In this document: positions 14,236 through 25,829 of the stretch, one piece after another
Position numbering within the stretch: position 1 is the first letter of the stretch
How the letters are laid out: each line of letters starts with the position of its first letter
Origin: Paramecium sonneborni
Taxonomy: Eukaryota > Ciliophora > Oligohymenophorea > Peniculida > Parameciidae
Length of the DNA: 64,000 bases
Assembly (NCBI GenBank): GCA_905182985.1
Contig: CAJJDN010000076.1
Coordinates: 407,630 to 471,629 of the forward strand
Direction of reading: 5' to 3'
Position numbers and translations under genes: made by a program
Notes under the pieces: model-generated
Told to the model about the DNA's origin: nothing
The model's database searches: none
Seen by the model: only the letters and a program-made list of their open reading frames with translations

Positions 14236-15167
14236 ATGAAGAGAAATTTAATAATCGAAATTTTAATTAATATTAGAAATGTTACATTATAAAATTTAAT
14301 AAATCGTTAGTTCGAAATGTTAATAAAAGAACAATAGGAATATAAGTTAAAAGTAATTGAAGATAAAATGGAGTAATTTGAAACAAGTCTAATAAAGAAG
14401 GTCAATCATTTAGAGGAGAGGATAAGGTCATTCAATTAGAAATTTGAAAGAATTGATGAATTGGGTGAACGAGTTAATGATTTACATTCATTGTTTGATA
14501 AGCTAAAGGAAAATTTTGATACAAAATTAATGTTATAGGAGGATAAAATAGCAAAAACAAATTACAATATAAATAAATTAAAATAAGAAGATTTTCAATA
14601 ATTATACAACTTAGTTAAAAAAGCATTCAATACTACAAAGGATTTATCATTAGAAATGCAAAACATAAAAACAAAAGACATACGTCAATCAGAGGTTTTA
14701 TTCAAATAGGAACTGAAATAATCTAATATTTTAGGAGAAAGATTATAATCACCACTTTTACATTAGAGAATGGATAGTTATTAAAAAAGTGATAGAATGC
14801 GATCAATAACATTAGAGAAAGATAAGGGTTAAGAACAGAAGGTAAAATTTGAAAATGAAGATTTGGAAACAAATAAACCTAATTCAAAGGGTATTTGTAA
14901 AAATGATACTTAAAAGTTGATAGATAAATATTAGTTCACCTTATAGACAAAATTACAAAATGAAAGTAAGTATTGATTTTATAATAAGATATTTAAAAAT
15001 TGAGTAATGTAAAGATTGAATCATAAAATAGTGAGTAGAGTAAGATACTGACTTAATAGTAATAATCATTATTAGAGAGAACTATATCTTAAGATCATAT
15101 TCCAAGATCAAAATACTTAAATAGTACAAATTAAATTAAAGAGTAACTGAAAAACTTAAGGAAATGA
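14236..15167 (+). CDS. Coiled-coil protein
   Basis: 302 residues with one 23-bp intron. Residues ~30-180 are predicted coiled coil (E/K/L/Q heptads). The C-terminal third is Ser/Gln/Asn-rich and probably disordered. No catalytic motif is visible and the function is unknown. It sits tightly between the WD gene (39 bp upstream) and the PP2C gene (147 bp downstream). Confidence 0.75.
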
Positions 15168-15314
15168 ATTATTATATATTATATACATTAATAAATAAAG
15201 AATAATAAATTTAATTTTGTAATTAGAATGAAATAAAAAGCCCCTTAAATTTCACCTAATAAATTGTACGCAAGTCTCTTAAAAAAAAAAAATGAATCAG
15301 ATTAATAATAAAAG

Positions 15315-16749
15315 ATGTTGAAATCTCCAGTGATTCAAGGGAATGTATACTTAAATTCATTAAGGTATGAGATGTGTTAGTAAATTTAGAAATAATTAAG
15401 GATAATTAAGAGTTGATGCAAAGAAATCTAGACCAACAAGTGGAAAAGATCTAAAAGACATAAGCACAGTACTATTGAAAAAAACTCATGCCCGTTAAAA
15501 TAGTAAAATAATAGAGACCAAAGAAAATTCATAAAACTTAACATAATCAGCATTGCAATTATTGTAAAAAATAAAGGCTGAGCGTCCAGATAATAAAATA
15601 GGTTAAATATAAACATCAAAAGAGATTTTATAATATCATTAGTAATTAATTTAAAAATAATATTAAAAATTGCTTGACTTATCTAAGTAAACAGAACATA
15701 ATTAATTATAATAATAACAACAATAATAGCAATAAAAATAGAAATTATTTAAAGGGCCTCGTTCAATTAGTAATCCTGATATCTCAACTCTCTAGTTATG
15801 TATTGTAAAAGCACATGCAAAATCAATTCCTGGAATGTTATATACAGGATAAACAAAAATTAATTAAGATTCTTATAAATTAATTTAAAAATTTGGAACA
15901 AAAGAGAATGATTGGTATCTTTAGGTATCAGATGGACATGGTACAAATGGACATTAAGTAGCATAATTTGTATAGGAAATATTACCAGCCTATATAGAAT
16001 AGGATGTAATGGAGGCTCCATATTATTATGATAGAGATAAGTAAGAAATTATATGCATTAATTAAGAACAATAAATAATATCTTTAAGTAATCATTTTTA
16101 AAGACTAATGATGATTTATTGAATTCAGGGATAGATGTGACATATTCTGGAGCAACAACAGTAGTTGTAATCGCATTTGAAAATATACTTTATTGTGCTA
16201 ATATAGGAGATAGTCGAGCTGTAAATAAATAAATTAATAGATGTAGATAATAGGAAGATATGATACTAAATTATAAGTAGTAGAATTATCAAAGGATCAT
16301 AAACCAGATTGTTTTTTGGAATAAGCTAGAATAATTTAGAGAGGTGGACGTGTTTAAGCATATAGTGATGAGGAAGGTAATCCAATAGGACCAGCAAGAG
16401 TATGGAAAGCAGATGAGGATGTTCCAGGATTAGCTATGTCAAGAAGTTTTGGAGATTATGTAGCAAGTTAAGTTGGAGTTATCTGTGAGCCTGAAGTTAT
16501 TAAACATTAGCTTTTACCTTCAGATAAATTCTTAGTTGTTGCATCAGATGGTATTTGGGAGTATTTTATATATTTTATACTGCTAGATTTCTGTCAAATG
16601 AATGGGTCATTGAAACTGTTAATGAATATTATAAAAAAGGAGATGCTATTGGAGCTTGCAATAAATTAACTTAAGCTGCTAAAGAAGCTTGGTAATAAGA
16701 AGATGAAGTTATTGATGATATCACAGTCATACTTGCATTCTTCAAATGA
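15315..16749 (+). CDS. PP2C-type protein phosphatase with poly-Gln extension
   Basis: 443 residues after four introns (25, 26, 26 and 26 bp). A ~150-residue N-terminal extension ends in a polyglutamine tract written with a mixture of TAA, TAG and CAA codons (about 15700-15742). The metal-dependent phosphatase core follows with VSDGHGTNGH, SGATTVV, NIGDSRAI, KPDCFLE, GPARVW, MSRSFGD, ASDGIWE and DDITVI. These cover the usual Mg/Mn-binding Asp residues (the Asp of DGHG, of SDGIWE and of DDIT), so catalysis should be intact. The family removes phosphate from Ser/Thr. It is the first of three PP2C genes within 9.3 kb. The start is an ATG leading into the first exon; an upstream ATG at 15292 is out of frame. 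Confidence 0.93.
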
Positions 16750-16900
16750 ATTTTATCTATATATTTAAGTTTATAATCATCTCTTAACTTCTATTTTAGT
16801 TTTCTTACGTTATCTATTTTTTTTAGTAGAATATTAGGCAACTCTAAATATTAAATAAAATTAAAAAAGAAAAGTTATTATTTATTAAATATAAATTAAA

Positions 16901-18291
16901 ATGGATTATGAGTCATTGTATAAATTGATCCCTAAAGAACCAAAGAAATGGTTGACTTAAGATGTTATAAACTGGCTAAAATTTATAGGACTAGGATAAA
17001 TGGAATAAAAATTTGGTATTTAAATATAAAGAATATAGTTGAATGTTCTATTGATGGAGCTGTTTTGGAAGACTTGACCGAAAAAGATTTAGACGAAGAA
17101 TTAGGGATTACATAAAGAATTATTAAAAGAAAATTGCTTAATTGTAACGAGGTTATTAATTTTAGGGGTAAATCATGGACTAAAAGAATATAATGAATAT
17201 ATAAAATAAATGAAAATGCCAAATCTAAATAACAAGAAATAGTAAGATGAAGATTTCACTATATAAAAAAACGTTGCAAATAATCAATTTGAATAAATGT
17301 TGATAGAGAATCATGAAAATAATAGCAACGATTAATTCATAAGTTCAGTTGTTAGATAGGAAGAATTAGCAATCAAATAAGAAATACCAGGATTTAATAA
17401 ATTTGAACACTAATTAATACTTTAACCAATAGAAGGATAATAATCTAATTTTTATTGTGTAAGAGAAGCAGGTGCCAAAATAGGAAGACATTCAAGCAAT
17501 TAAATTCTAATTTTGGAAGAGAATATTAGTAGATTTCATGCTGAAATAATATTCTAAGATTCCACGGTATATAAAATAGTTATAAAATGTAGTTTGCACT
17601 TAAAGACATAGGAAGTACAACAGGAACATTTATTAAAATACTTAAGAGTTTAACATTAAAATAAGGTATGCTAATTGAATTGGGAAGTAACTAATTCTCA
17701 ATTTAGAAATTAGATTTATTAGACAATGGAGGAATTGAAGTATGATTTAATAAAAATTTGTAGATCTCTTTATTTGTAGTTGAAGGACCTAATTTAGAAG
17801 ATACTATAACATTTTAATTAAATAAAGATAAACCATCTGTTACTCTTGGAAGAAAATCAACAGTTGATATATCATTCCCTGAAGATCATCATTTATCTAA
17901 TTAACATGCTAAATTTTATTTAGTTGATTAAACTGTTACTATTGAAGATCATGGTTCAACAAATGGGTAATTTCATTTCTATTAATATATTAGATCTTGG
18001 ATGAGACTATCAGGAGAAGGTAAAATGAGTAATCTTTTTTATTTGGATCCAAATGAAGAAATCATTATAAGAATTGGAACAACTAACTAATATATTTGTC
18101 AATAAAATAAAATGAAGGTTAATGAAATCTCTGGTGAAAACTTATGCATTATATGTGTTGAAAGAGAAAGGGATTGTTTAATATTACCATGTAAACATAA
18201 TGCCACTTGTTTAAAATGCAGTAAGAATTTGGCTCTTTGTCCCTTCTGTAGAGTCAAAATCTAAGAGACTATCAGAATTTATAAAAATTGA
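16901..18291 (+). CDS. SAM - FHA - FHA - RING protein
   Basis: 422 residues after five introns (23, 22, 26, 24 and 27 bp). Residues ~15-80 are a SAM domain (WLTQDVINWLKFIGL ... LEDLTEKDLDEELGI). Two FHA-type phosphothreonine-binding domains follow. The first shows IGRHSSNQ, SRFHAE and DIGSTTGTF; the second shows LGRKSTVD, LSNQHAKF and HGSTNGSW. The C terminus is a C3HC4 RING (CIIC, LPCKHNATCLKC, CPFC). FHA plus RING suggests a ubiquitin ligase recruited to phosphorylated targets, as in CHFR/RNF8-type proteins, though the SAM domain and double FHA differ from those. It sits next to kinases and phosphatases, which fits a phospho-signalling role by inference. Confidence 0.9.
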
Positions 18292-18323
18292 CCTTTGATT
18301 AAATATATATATCTATTATGTAA

Positions 18324-20531
18324 TCATAATTTAGATAATTTATCAATTAACATTGTAATTATTTTTTTTATTTTCTAAGTGTTCTCATGTACAACATCAG
18401 GAATTTATCCTTTTAAGTAATAATTTATATTTATAAAAACTTCTTCCTCCCAATCCTAATTAAAATAATATAAAATTACCTTCTCACAACGGAAGAGCCT
18501 TCTTAATTCTTCCAATTATTCTTGAGTAATCTTGAACCTTAAATAACATAATAATAACATTAAATGAATCATACATTATAAGTTATGTTGTAAAATTTAG
18601 AAAATATTCTAACATTTTTATGTATTATCCATCAATTAAATAAATTATTAAAAACTTAATTCTAAAAGTGAATTCATTGATTCTACTGAAGCTGGATTAT
18701 TTTCTTTAAATCTTTATAATATCTTCTTTTAAATAGCTCTAAATTCAGTAGCCTTTTATTCTAAATCTTTTTGATATTCTTTTAAAGATAATTTTAATGT
18801 AAAATGTTCATCAATAACATCAAAAATATCTTTCAAAGGAACATCATCTGTATATTTAACATTATCACGTTCTCTGACAATAAGTTCATGTAATATAAAG
18901 CAAATAGCTTCAAAATTATCACTTTAAAGTCTCCATCTATCATTTTGTTTATTTGCAAGAATAGAGACAGTAGATTCGGTCAATTATAGTGTCATTAAAC
19001 TTTAATTCAATAAAGATGAATCTATGGGTTTTATATCTTTAAATACGTTGTAAATTGATAAATTATTTACATTAACTGTAATTTTGTATTTAGCATTTTT
19101 TTCTGGTTATATCATATAACAAAAGAGATTAAGTGGTAAAGTAAATTCTGTTTGATAACATCCATTTTTATGATTACACAGTACTTTAACGACTCTATCT
19201 ATTGGAAAATTTTTTGTAGAATAAACATTAAATTCATGTATGATAGTTCCCTATAAAACATTGATTTCAAATCTAGGATTGTTGATATAGATAGATTCAT
19301 CATATGTCAATTAAATTTATAAATTTTCTATTGGTTATTTTGAAGTTATATTCAAATAGATTAAACATTGAATAACTAGGGATTCAACTTATAAGTAATC
19401 TTCTTTATCTTCTATAAAATCTCTAGTGGGTGCTAATTTGATAATTTCTGCATTAATCTACAATGAAGACTTTGAAGTTTATTCAAGAATAGGATTGCCT
19501 TCTTTGATTTAGATTTCTTAAAGTGTAGATGTATATAATTCATTTAAATCTTAATAAGAATGTTATTGTTCAACTTAAAATTATTTTTAAATAGATATTT
19601 GTTCAGTTCCTAAATATATAACTTGTAGATATCCTTCATCATTTAAGACTACAAGCAATTTATCAATTTCATCAAATTTTCCAATAGAAATACCATGACA
19701 AACATGATCTGTCTTTGCTGCCCATACTAAATTTAAATCTTTATAAATCATTAAATGATGTGTAAAAGAAGTTATGATTAATATATTATTATCAGTTACT
19801 AAAATAGAAGCAGGAGGATAATCCAATCTTTTTTAATGGAATATAATTCCACTTTATTACACTTAGAATAACATCTATTCACATATAACATAAAAGATAT
19901 TCTAAGATGGAATTTCAATTATTTTCTAAGCTTATTCTCCTAAATTAAGTGTCCAATTAGGTTATGCTCTTTTCTTTTAAAGAGTACATAAATTAGCATA
20001 TTTATAGGATTCCAATTCATAACAACTATTTTACAAAATAAAAGAATCTAATTATTATGAATAAACAATTGGACCAGGTAAAGGGAAATATTCTGTACTC
20101 AATTAACAAATGTGTAGTAATTATTCTTATTCATAGATCATTAAACAAGCATCACAACTTTATATACAAATTAAATCTTTTCTTCCTTATCCAAACTAAC
20201 CTGAACACATATTGAATCCATTTCTTTGTAACTTATGTTCTTTTAGTATTTCCATATCTAAATTGTAAAATACTACTCTTTTAGGAAATAAGACACATAA
20301 AGATTTATTACCAAAAAAGCCTATCAGGATTTATAAAATAGGATCTTGCAAATTGATTTCTTATTTTAGATGTCTTGCATTATAATCACCTCTTTGAGGT
20401 TAATAGATTCTCAAATTACCTGAATAAGAGCCAACATAAATTATTGAATTGTCTACATAGAGATGCTATTCATCAAATTCTTCAGGACCTACTCTTGTTC
20501 CCCAGAACTACTTTGTATTAAATAATGACAT
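18324..20531 (-). CDS. BBS9: BBSome subunit BBS9 (PTHB1)
   Basis: 727 residues with one 24-bp intron near the 3' end. The N-terminal propeller closely follows the animal BBS9 pattern from the first residue: MSLF...W, GPEEFDEQHL, VGSYSGNLRIY, DPILQ, RKDLICIQS, LMIYEQE, LPGPIVYS, LESYKYANL, WTLNLGEQA, and later LDYPPAS, MIYKDLNLVWAA and LNDEGYLQVIYLGT. BBS9 is a core scaffold of the BBSome, the coat that moves membrane proteins in and out of cilia with intraflagellar transport; a BBSome subunit is expected in a densely ciliated cell. It is shorter than human BBS9 (~890 residues), mostly at the C terminus. Its start is 22 bp from the divergent kinase gene. Confidence 0.92.
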
Positions 20532-20553
20532 AAATAATTAATATTATATAATA
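20532..20553. promoter_or_regulatory. 22-bp divergent spacer between BBS9 and MAP2K-like gene
   Basis: The ATGs of the reverse BBS9 gene (20531) and the forward kinase gene (20554) are separated by 22 bp of AT-only sequence. It is the second such minimal divergent pair in the window. Confidence 0.6.
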
Positions 20554-21731
20554 ATGTAAGAGGAATTTGATATTGAAGTTAATTTTGAATAAAATAGTTC
20601 CATGACCTTTGAAATGTTTTAATACTAAATTATTATTAGAGGATCAAATAGTGTTAGATTTCCAAAAGCAGGAATTAAAATTAATAATGAAGGATTAACA
20701 TCAACAAATGGAGAATAAATACAAAATACATAAGAATCTATTATACATTAGTAAATTAAAATTGGAGATGTTATTGGATAAGGAGTATCCAGCTATGTTT
20801 GTAGAGGATACTATATACATTAAAATTGTTAAGTAGCTTTAAAGGTTTAATCTTAATCTTATTTATATCAGATAATTAATGTTTTTGATAAGGATAAGAG
20901 ACATTAGATGTTGAATGATTTAAGTACATTATTGAATGGTTGTGAATGTGAATAATTGATCAAATTTTATGGTGCATATTATGAAGAAGGTAGCTCTATG
21001 AATTGATTTTTGAGGAACTATAAGATTGGTACTTGAATATATGGATCAAGGATCATTGCGTAACATAATCCAATAAATCTATAAGAATAATTTAGTTGAA
21101 TTAATGAATGAATAAATAATTGCCACGATAACTTATAATATTCTAATGGGATTATAATATTTACATTAATAGAAGCATTAACTTCATAGAGATATTAAAC
21201 CAGAAAATATTCTCATAAATAGTTCAGGTTAAATAAAAGTGACTGATTTTGGAATCAGTAAATAATTAGAAAATACTATAGCAATTGCACGAACATTTGT
21301 AGGGACTCTAATGTATATGTAAGAGTGAAAAATGACTGATTTAGGTCTCCAGAAAGAACAGAAGGAAAGAATTATTCATATGCATCAGACATATGGTCTT
21401 TGGGATTGATTATTTATGAAATGGCAACTGGTAAACATCCATATTCTGTATAAAATAAGTAAATGACTTATATCTAAATGATTTAAAATATTTTGAAATC
21501 AGAATCACCGAAATTGGATAATTATCCATATAGTTTAGAGATGAAAGATTTTGTAAATATTTGGTAGAATTTAATATTGATTTTAGTTTGAATAAGGATT
21601 AAAACAAGAGATTAGATGCATCTACTTTATTATAGCATAACTGGATTATAAAAAATGCTTAAGATGGACAATATGTATAGAAGTGGATCATATAGAAGGA
21701 TCAAAAGTTACAGTTAATCCAATAATAATGA
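20554..21731 (+). CDS. MAP kinase kinase-like (STE7 type) protein kinase
   Basis: 358 residues after four introns (27, 25, 26 and 23 bp). Landmarks: IGQGVSSYV glycine loop, VALKI lysine, [12 protein letters not shown] catalytic loop, DFGISK, an activation segment [11 protein letters not shown] leading into MSPER, and [12 protein letters not shown]. The order of acceptor residues and the VGT...SPER end are typical of MAP2Ks. About 65 Gln/Asn-rich residues precede the kinase domain. It probably phosphorylates a MAPK; the upstream activator and target are not shown by sequence. It is divergent from BBS9 and followed 77 bp later by a PP2C gene. Confidence 0.85.
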
Positions 21732-21808
21732 ATATATATAAATAATTTAACTATTTATAGTATATTATTAATATTTGAAACAATAAAAAAAAATAACTTA
21801 TTTTTATA

Positions 21809-22700
21809 ATGGATTTAGAAATAGTAATAAATTATGAGGAAAACCAACAAATAGTAAATGATTTATGTGAGTAATTTGATGAGTTGGAAGAATAAAATGA
21901 AAAATATCATTTATATATGAATCGAGGATCTAGAAGAGAAATGTTAGACAGAGTACAATTTAACAATTAATTATTTTTAGTATTAGGTTATGAATAATCA
22001 TTATGCAATTTTTGATGGTCATAGATCATCTCATGTTGTGGATTACTTACAGCAAAATTTGTTACAAAGATTACAAAATTAAATGTCAGATGAGGAATAT
22101 AAAAAAGGTATTGCATAATCATATATATTTGTAGTATTTAGAGAAATTGATAACAATTTAACATAATACATGGAATCTGGGTCAGTTGCTATATTATTGT
22201 CTATTTTAAATAAAACTGTTACAATAACAAATTTAGGAGATTCGAAGGCAATTGTATTTCGAGAGAATTCATTTGAATAATTACATTCTATTCACATTCC
22301 TTAATCTAAAGAGGAATATTAGAGAATAATTAAATAAGGAGGGTATTACTATTGTTTGTATCTTTTTAGTCTTATTACAAAGAGACAAAACATTTGTAGA
22401 GTTTCAGGATCATTAACTGTTACAAGATCATTCGGAGATTTTCATCTGAAAAAATATATCATCAGTGAACCTGAAATCTTTCGATATTAAATAACAGAAA
22501 ATGATAAATTCATAGTTATGGCGAGTGATGGTTTTTGGGATGTAAATAAATAATATTAATTTTAGGAACTTTCGGAATAAGAAGTATTATAGATCATTCA
22601 GAAACTTGATTAAAACAAGAATTTAGCAAAATAGTTATATTAAGCAATATCGAGTGATTATATTAGAGACAATGTAACAATAATGGTATTTCCATTATGA
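21809..22700 (+). CDS. Small PP2C-type phosphatase
   Basis: 270 residues after three introns (28, 27 and 24 bp). Core motifs: AIFDGHRSSHVVDYL, GSVAIL in place of the usual GTTA/GATA, LGDSKAIVFR, SGSLTVTRSFGD, ASDGFWDEL and IRDNVTIMV. The DGH, SDG and DN aspartates for metal binding are present. The region between GDSKA and the SRSFGD block is short, so this is a minimal, somewhat divergent PP2C. The 27-bp intron is a multiple of three with no stop, so skipping it would not break the frame. It is tail-to-tail with the next PP2C gene, 108 bp away. Confidence 0.85.
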
Positions 22701-22808
22701 ATTTAATTAAATTCTGATTATTGTGTGTTTTATCTCTTCCTCATTAATTAATAATAAATAAATTAAAATAACGTAAAGAAATTCTTAAATTCTCAATAAA
22801 ATAAATAA

Positions 22809-24594
22809 TCAAGAGAAATATGCAATAATAATTGAAATATCATCTATTACTTCATCGTCTTCTTACCATCTTTTAGTAGATTCTCTAACAATGCTTTCCA
22901 TCATTTCATCAATTTTTTTAGCATTCATTTAAGCACTCCAATAGCTGCATATAATCTATTGAACTTCTTCATTGCTTAGAAATTCCCATACACCATCACT
23001 AGCAATAACTAAGAATCCACATTTAGAATTCATCTTATGATAAATTAATTCTGGATCAGATATAACTCCAACTGTTGATGCAACATAATCACCAAAAGAT
23101 CTACTCATAGCTAATCCTGGAAACTATTCATGCATCAACCAAACTCTAGCTGGTCCAATATTCTAACCATTTTCTGCCACAAATGGTTAAACTCTTCCTT
23201 TACTGACCAAAATTCTTTTCTTCTCTCCTGGTAAATCAGGTTTATGATCATTACTTAATTCAATTATTTTCCACTTATTTGAATCTCTATTCTATTCAAT
23301 GAATATCTATTCTAATTATTTTTAACTATATACAGATCTTGAATCTCCAATATTTGCACACCATAAATTATTACCAGAAACAAACACACTTGAACAAGTT
23401 GTACCACTAAATGCTATATCAATACCACAAGATGACTAATTCTATATTTATCTACATTTACTAAATCTTTAGACATTTTTTAATAACCACTCTAAAAACA
23501 CTTTTCTACTTCTGTATAAAACTCTTCTCCTATATCTATTTCTTTTTTCCCAATAAATGTCTTTATTTATTAATCTATTATTGTCGGTAAAACTCTTTTA
23601 ACCAATTAAGATACATAATGTCCATATACTCCATGACCGTCACATATCGAGAATAAATATCTAAATTATATTATATTTAAACCTATTCTTTATTCCTCCA
23701 AAATTATTCGAAATAATAACTGAATCTTAATTTGTTTTTGTTTATTTATTCCCATTTTGACCTGCTTATGATCTTTAAAAATAAATTGTTATTCAAAATA
23801 CTTAGATAAAAACAATTAAACAAAATCTTACAGTTCATCATCTTCAGTTCCATTAGAATTTACAAGAGCAGCTTGACTAGTAGATCTTCCATGTAACATT
23901 ATTAATTATTAAGGCATTTTAGGTTTTATTTAAATCTCTTATACAATAGCTTATGAACTAACTCTACTCTATATCGAACGCAATTTTGGAGAAGAATCCT
24001 AATAAAATTTTAGAAATGAAGTTTTATTCTTAACTATCATTTTTAGAATGTACTTATGGAATGTTATCAGCATTACTAGCATCTGTTCTCTTACTTCTTT
24101 TTTGTGATTAACTAAGATCAATTCGAGCTTGAGGTTCCTATTAAGTATTACTAGATTCACTTCTTTTCAAATTTGGCAATTTAGTAGGAGATAATGGCTA
24201 GTGATTTGAATAGATATAAATGATACCTCATTTTGTTAATTTGAGAATTTAAAGATGTCTGGTTTATCATTATTATTACTAATTACTCTTTTTTTTGGCG
24301 AATAACTAGATGGTTAAAGTAATGATAATTTCTTTTAAGTAACCTATGATAAGATAACAAAATGATATTGATACAATCTTGATTTTTTCATCTTAATTGT
24401 TAATTCCTCCTGTTTGATATCTTTTTTAATTGCTTCTACTTTATTAAGAGGGAGGACTTAATTGGAATTTGATGATACTTTAATTGAAAAGTGCGTGTAC
24501 GGTCAGATGCTTAAGGTTTCTTTTTAAGGCCAGGAGAATTAACAATGGAATCTTGAGTTGTAAATTTAAGTGGATAGACACGAATGGGATTCAT
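22809..24594 (-). CDS. PP2C-type phosphatase with long disordered N terminus
   Basis: About 523-525 residues, depending on how one N-terminal intron region (about 23,950-24,060) is spliced: either one 55-bp intron or two introns of 36 and 25 bp. About 200 Ser/Lys/Gln-rich residues come first. The phosphatase core then shows NQDSVI, SICDGHGVYGH, SGTTCSSVFV, ANIGDSRSV, NDHKPDLPGEKKRI, GPARVWL, GLAMSRSFGDYVAS, ASDGVWEFLS and DDISIIIAYF. All metal-binding aspartates are present. Clear introns of 22, 31, 29, 29, 22 and 20 bp support the model. The N-terminal half could be a separate gene, but the frame joins cleanly. Confidence 0.85.
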
Positions 24595-24639
24595 TTATTA
24601 AAAATAATTAAGTTCATATCCTCTTATGGTAATATCACT

Positions 24640-25811
24640 ATGGAGTTAACTTGAATGAAATTTAAGGTTATATAATTAATTCCTCTTAAAATAAAAATAT
24701 ATTACACCTTTAGTGAAATCAAAGAAATTAGGAAATTTAAGATTATGAATTCTAAATTATTCATCTCTAATTTCTGTGAAGAATGGATAAGATAATGCTT
24801 TTAATAGTTTAAATCTTTCTCTAAGAAGATACAAAATAATTTTAGAAATCAAATCAAAAAATAATGGATCAGGTTTGAACTTTTGGAAGACCTAAAAATA
24901 AGATATAAAATAAAATTCAATTTATTCCAAGGATGATAGGATTCATCTATTTAATATCTTCAATAGTTGAAGTACCAAGTATTTTAGTAATGATTTCTAG
25001 TTCAACTATCTGTAATATTCTCTCTTAGAAAAAATGGTTCTTCAATAATCATCTCAGCTATTACAAAACCGATAGACCACAATATCTATTGTAATTGAAT
25101 ATTCTGGTGCTCTATAATATCTGTAGAACAAAATATAAGAAACATTTGGCTCTCCCTTTTTACAATCTTTTTGCTGAACCAAAATCATAAATCTTTAAAA
25201 TGTGATTATTTTGATCTACTATAACATTTTATGGCTTTATAATATCTCTATTACAAATCCAAATCCATTTAGTTATTTATACTTATGTTTTCTACCTTCG
25301 ACAAATACCAAAGCACCAAAAATTTAGTTACCATATATTTTCAACAAAGCTCTTGTAAATACTTATTTTGCCTATTTATCATATCTGACCATCTAACTTA
25401 ATGCATCACAAAATATAATCCATAACCAAATTCAAATAAACATCATCGCCATTTATGAAATTCATCTTCCATTGCCTAATCTCTCTGTGTTACTTCCTTT
25501 ATTTTTATTAAAATATTGATTATTCAATTCTTATATTATTAAATGTTCTCTATTCATATAACGTTTATCTTAAAACACATTCTTTATTACCACTTTTTCA
25601 TTTGTTTAATTATTTGTAGACTATTATTATTCTACTTATCACCAAATAAACCATTCCAAATGCCACATTTCCATCTATTTAATTTAAAGTATATTAAGTT
25701 GCTTATTAATTTTACTTGAAATAATTTTCTCTTATTTACTACTTTTTATTAATCATTTGCCTATGTTACCATCCTAGTTGCTTATTTTATTGAAGATTTC
25801 TTATTTATCAT
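24640..25811 (-). pseudogene. GSK3/shaggy-like kinase pseudogene
   Basis: Recognisable GSK3 blocks lie in order but in different frames: VAFGMVYLV, IKNVFQDKRYMNRE, DDVYLNLVMDYI, NRDIIKPQN (where GSK3 has HRDIKPQN), LKIYDFGSAKRL, KGEPNVSYI, RYYRAPE, SIGFVIAEMI, KILGTSTIEDIKQMNP, PFFTEIRD and FPNFFDF. Between DFGSAKRLQK and GEPNV one G is inserted, and before the W of the DIW motif another G. The CSRYYRAPE segment has small insertions, and the HRD His is Asn. These are not explained by introns. The original gene would have been a CMGC Ser/Thr kinase. The small lesions are mostly insertions, which suggests recent decay or local sequence error. Confidence 0.8.
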
Positions 25812-25829
25812 TTTTATATTTAAAATATT

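Noticed and set aside
16901..18291. Suspected frameshift after the second intron of the SAM-FHA-RING gene at a G run
   Set aside because: Recounting the bases shows three, not four, G after the splice AG; all five introns then give an exact 422-residue protein.
23880..24594. Separate gene for the disordered N-terminal part of the third PP2C
   Set aside because: The frame joins to the phosphatase core through plausible introns with total length a multiple of three; a separate gene would lack a stop.
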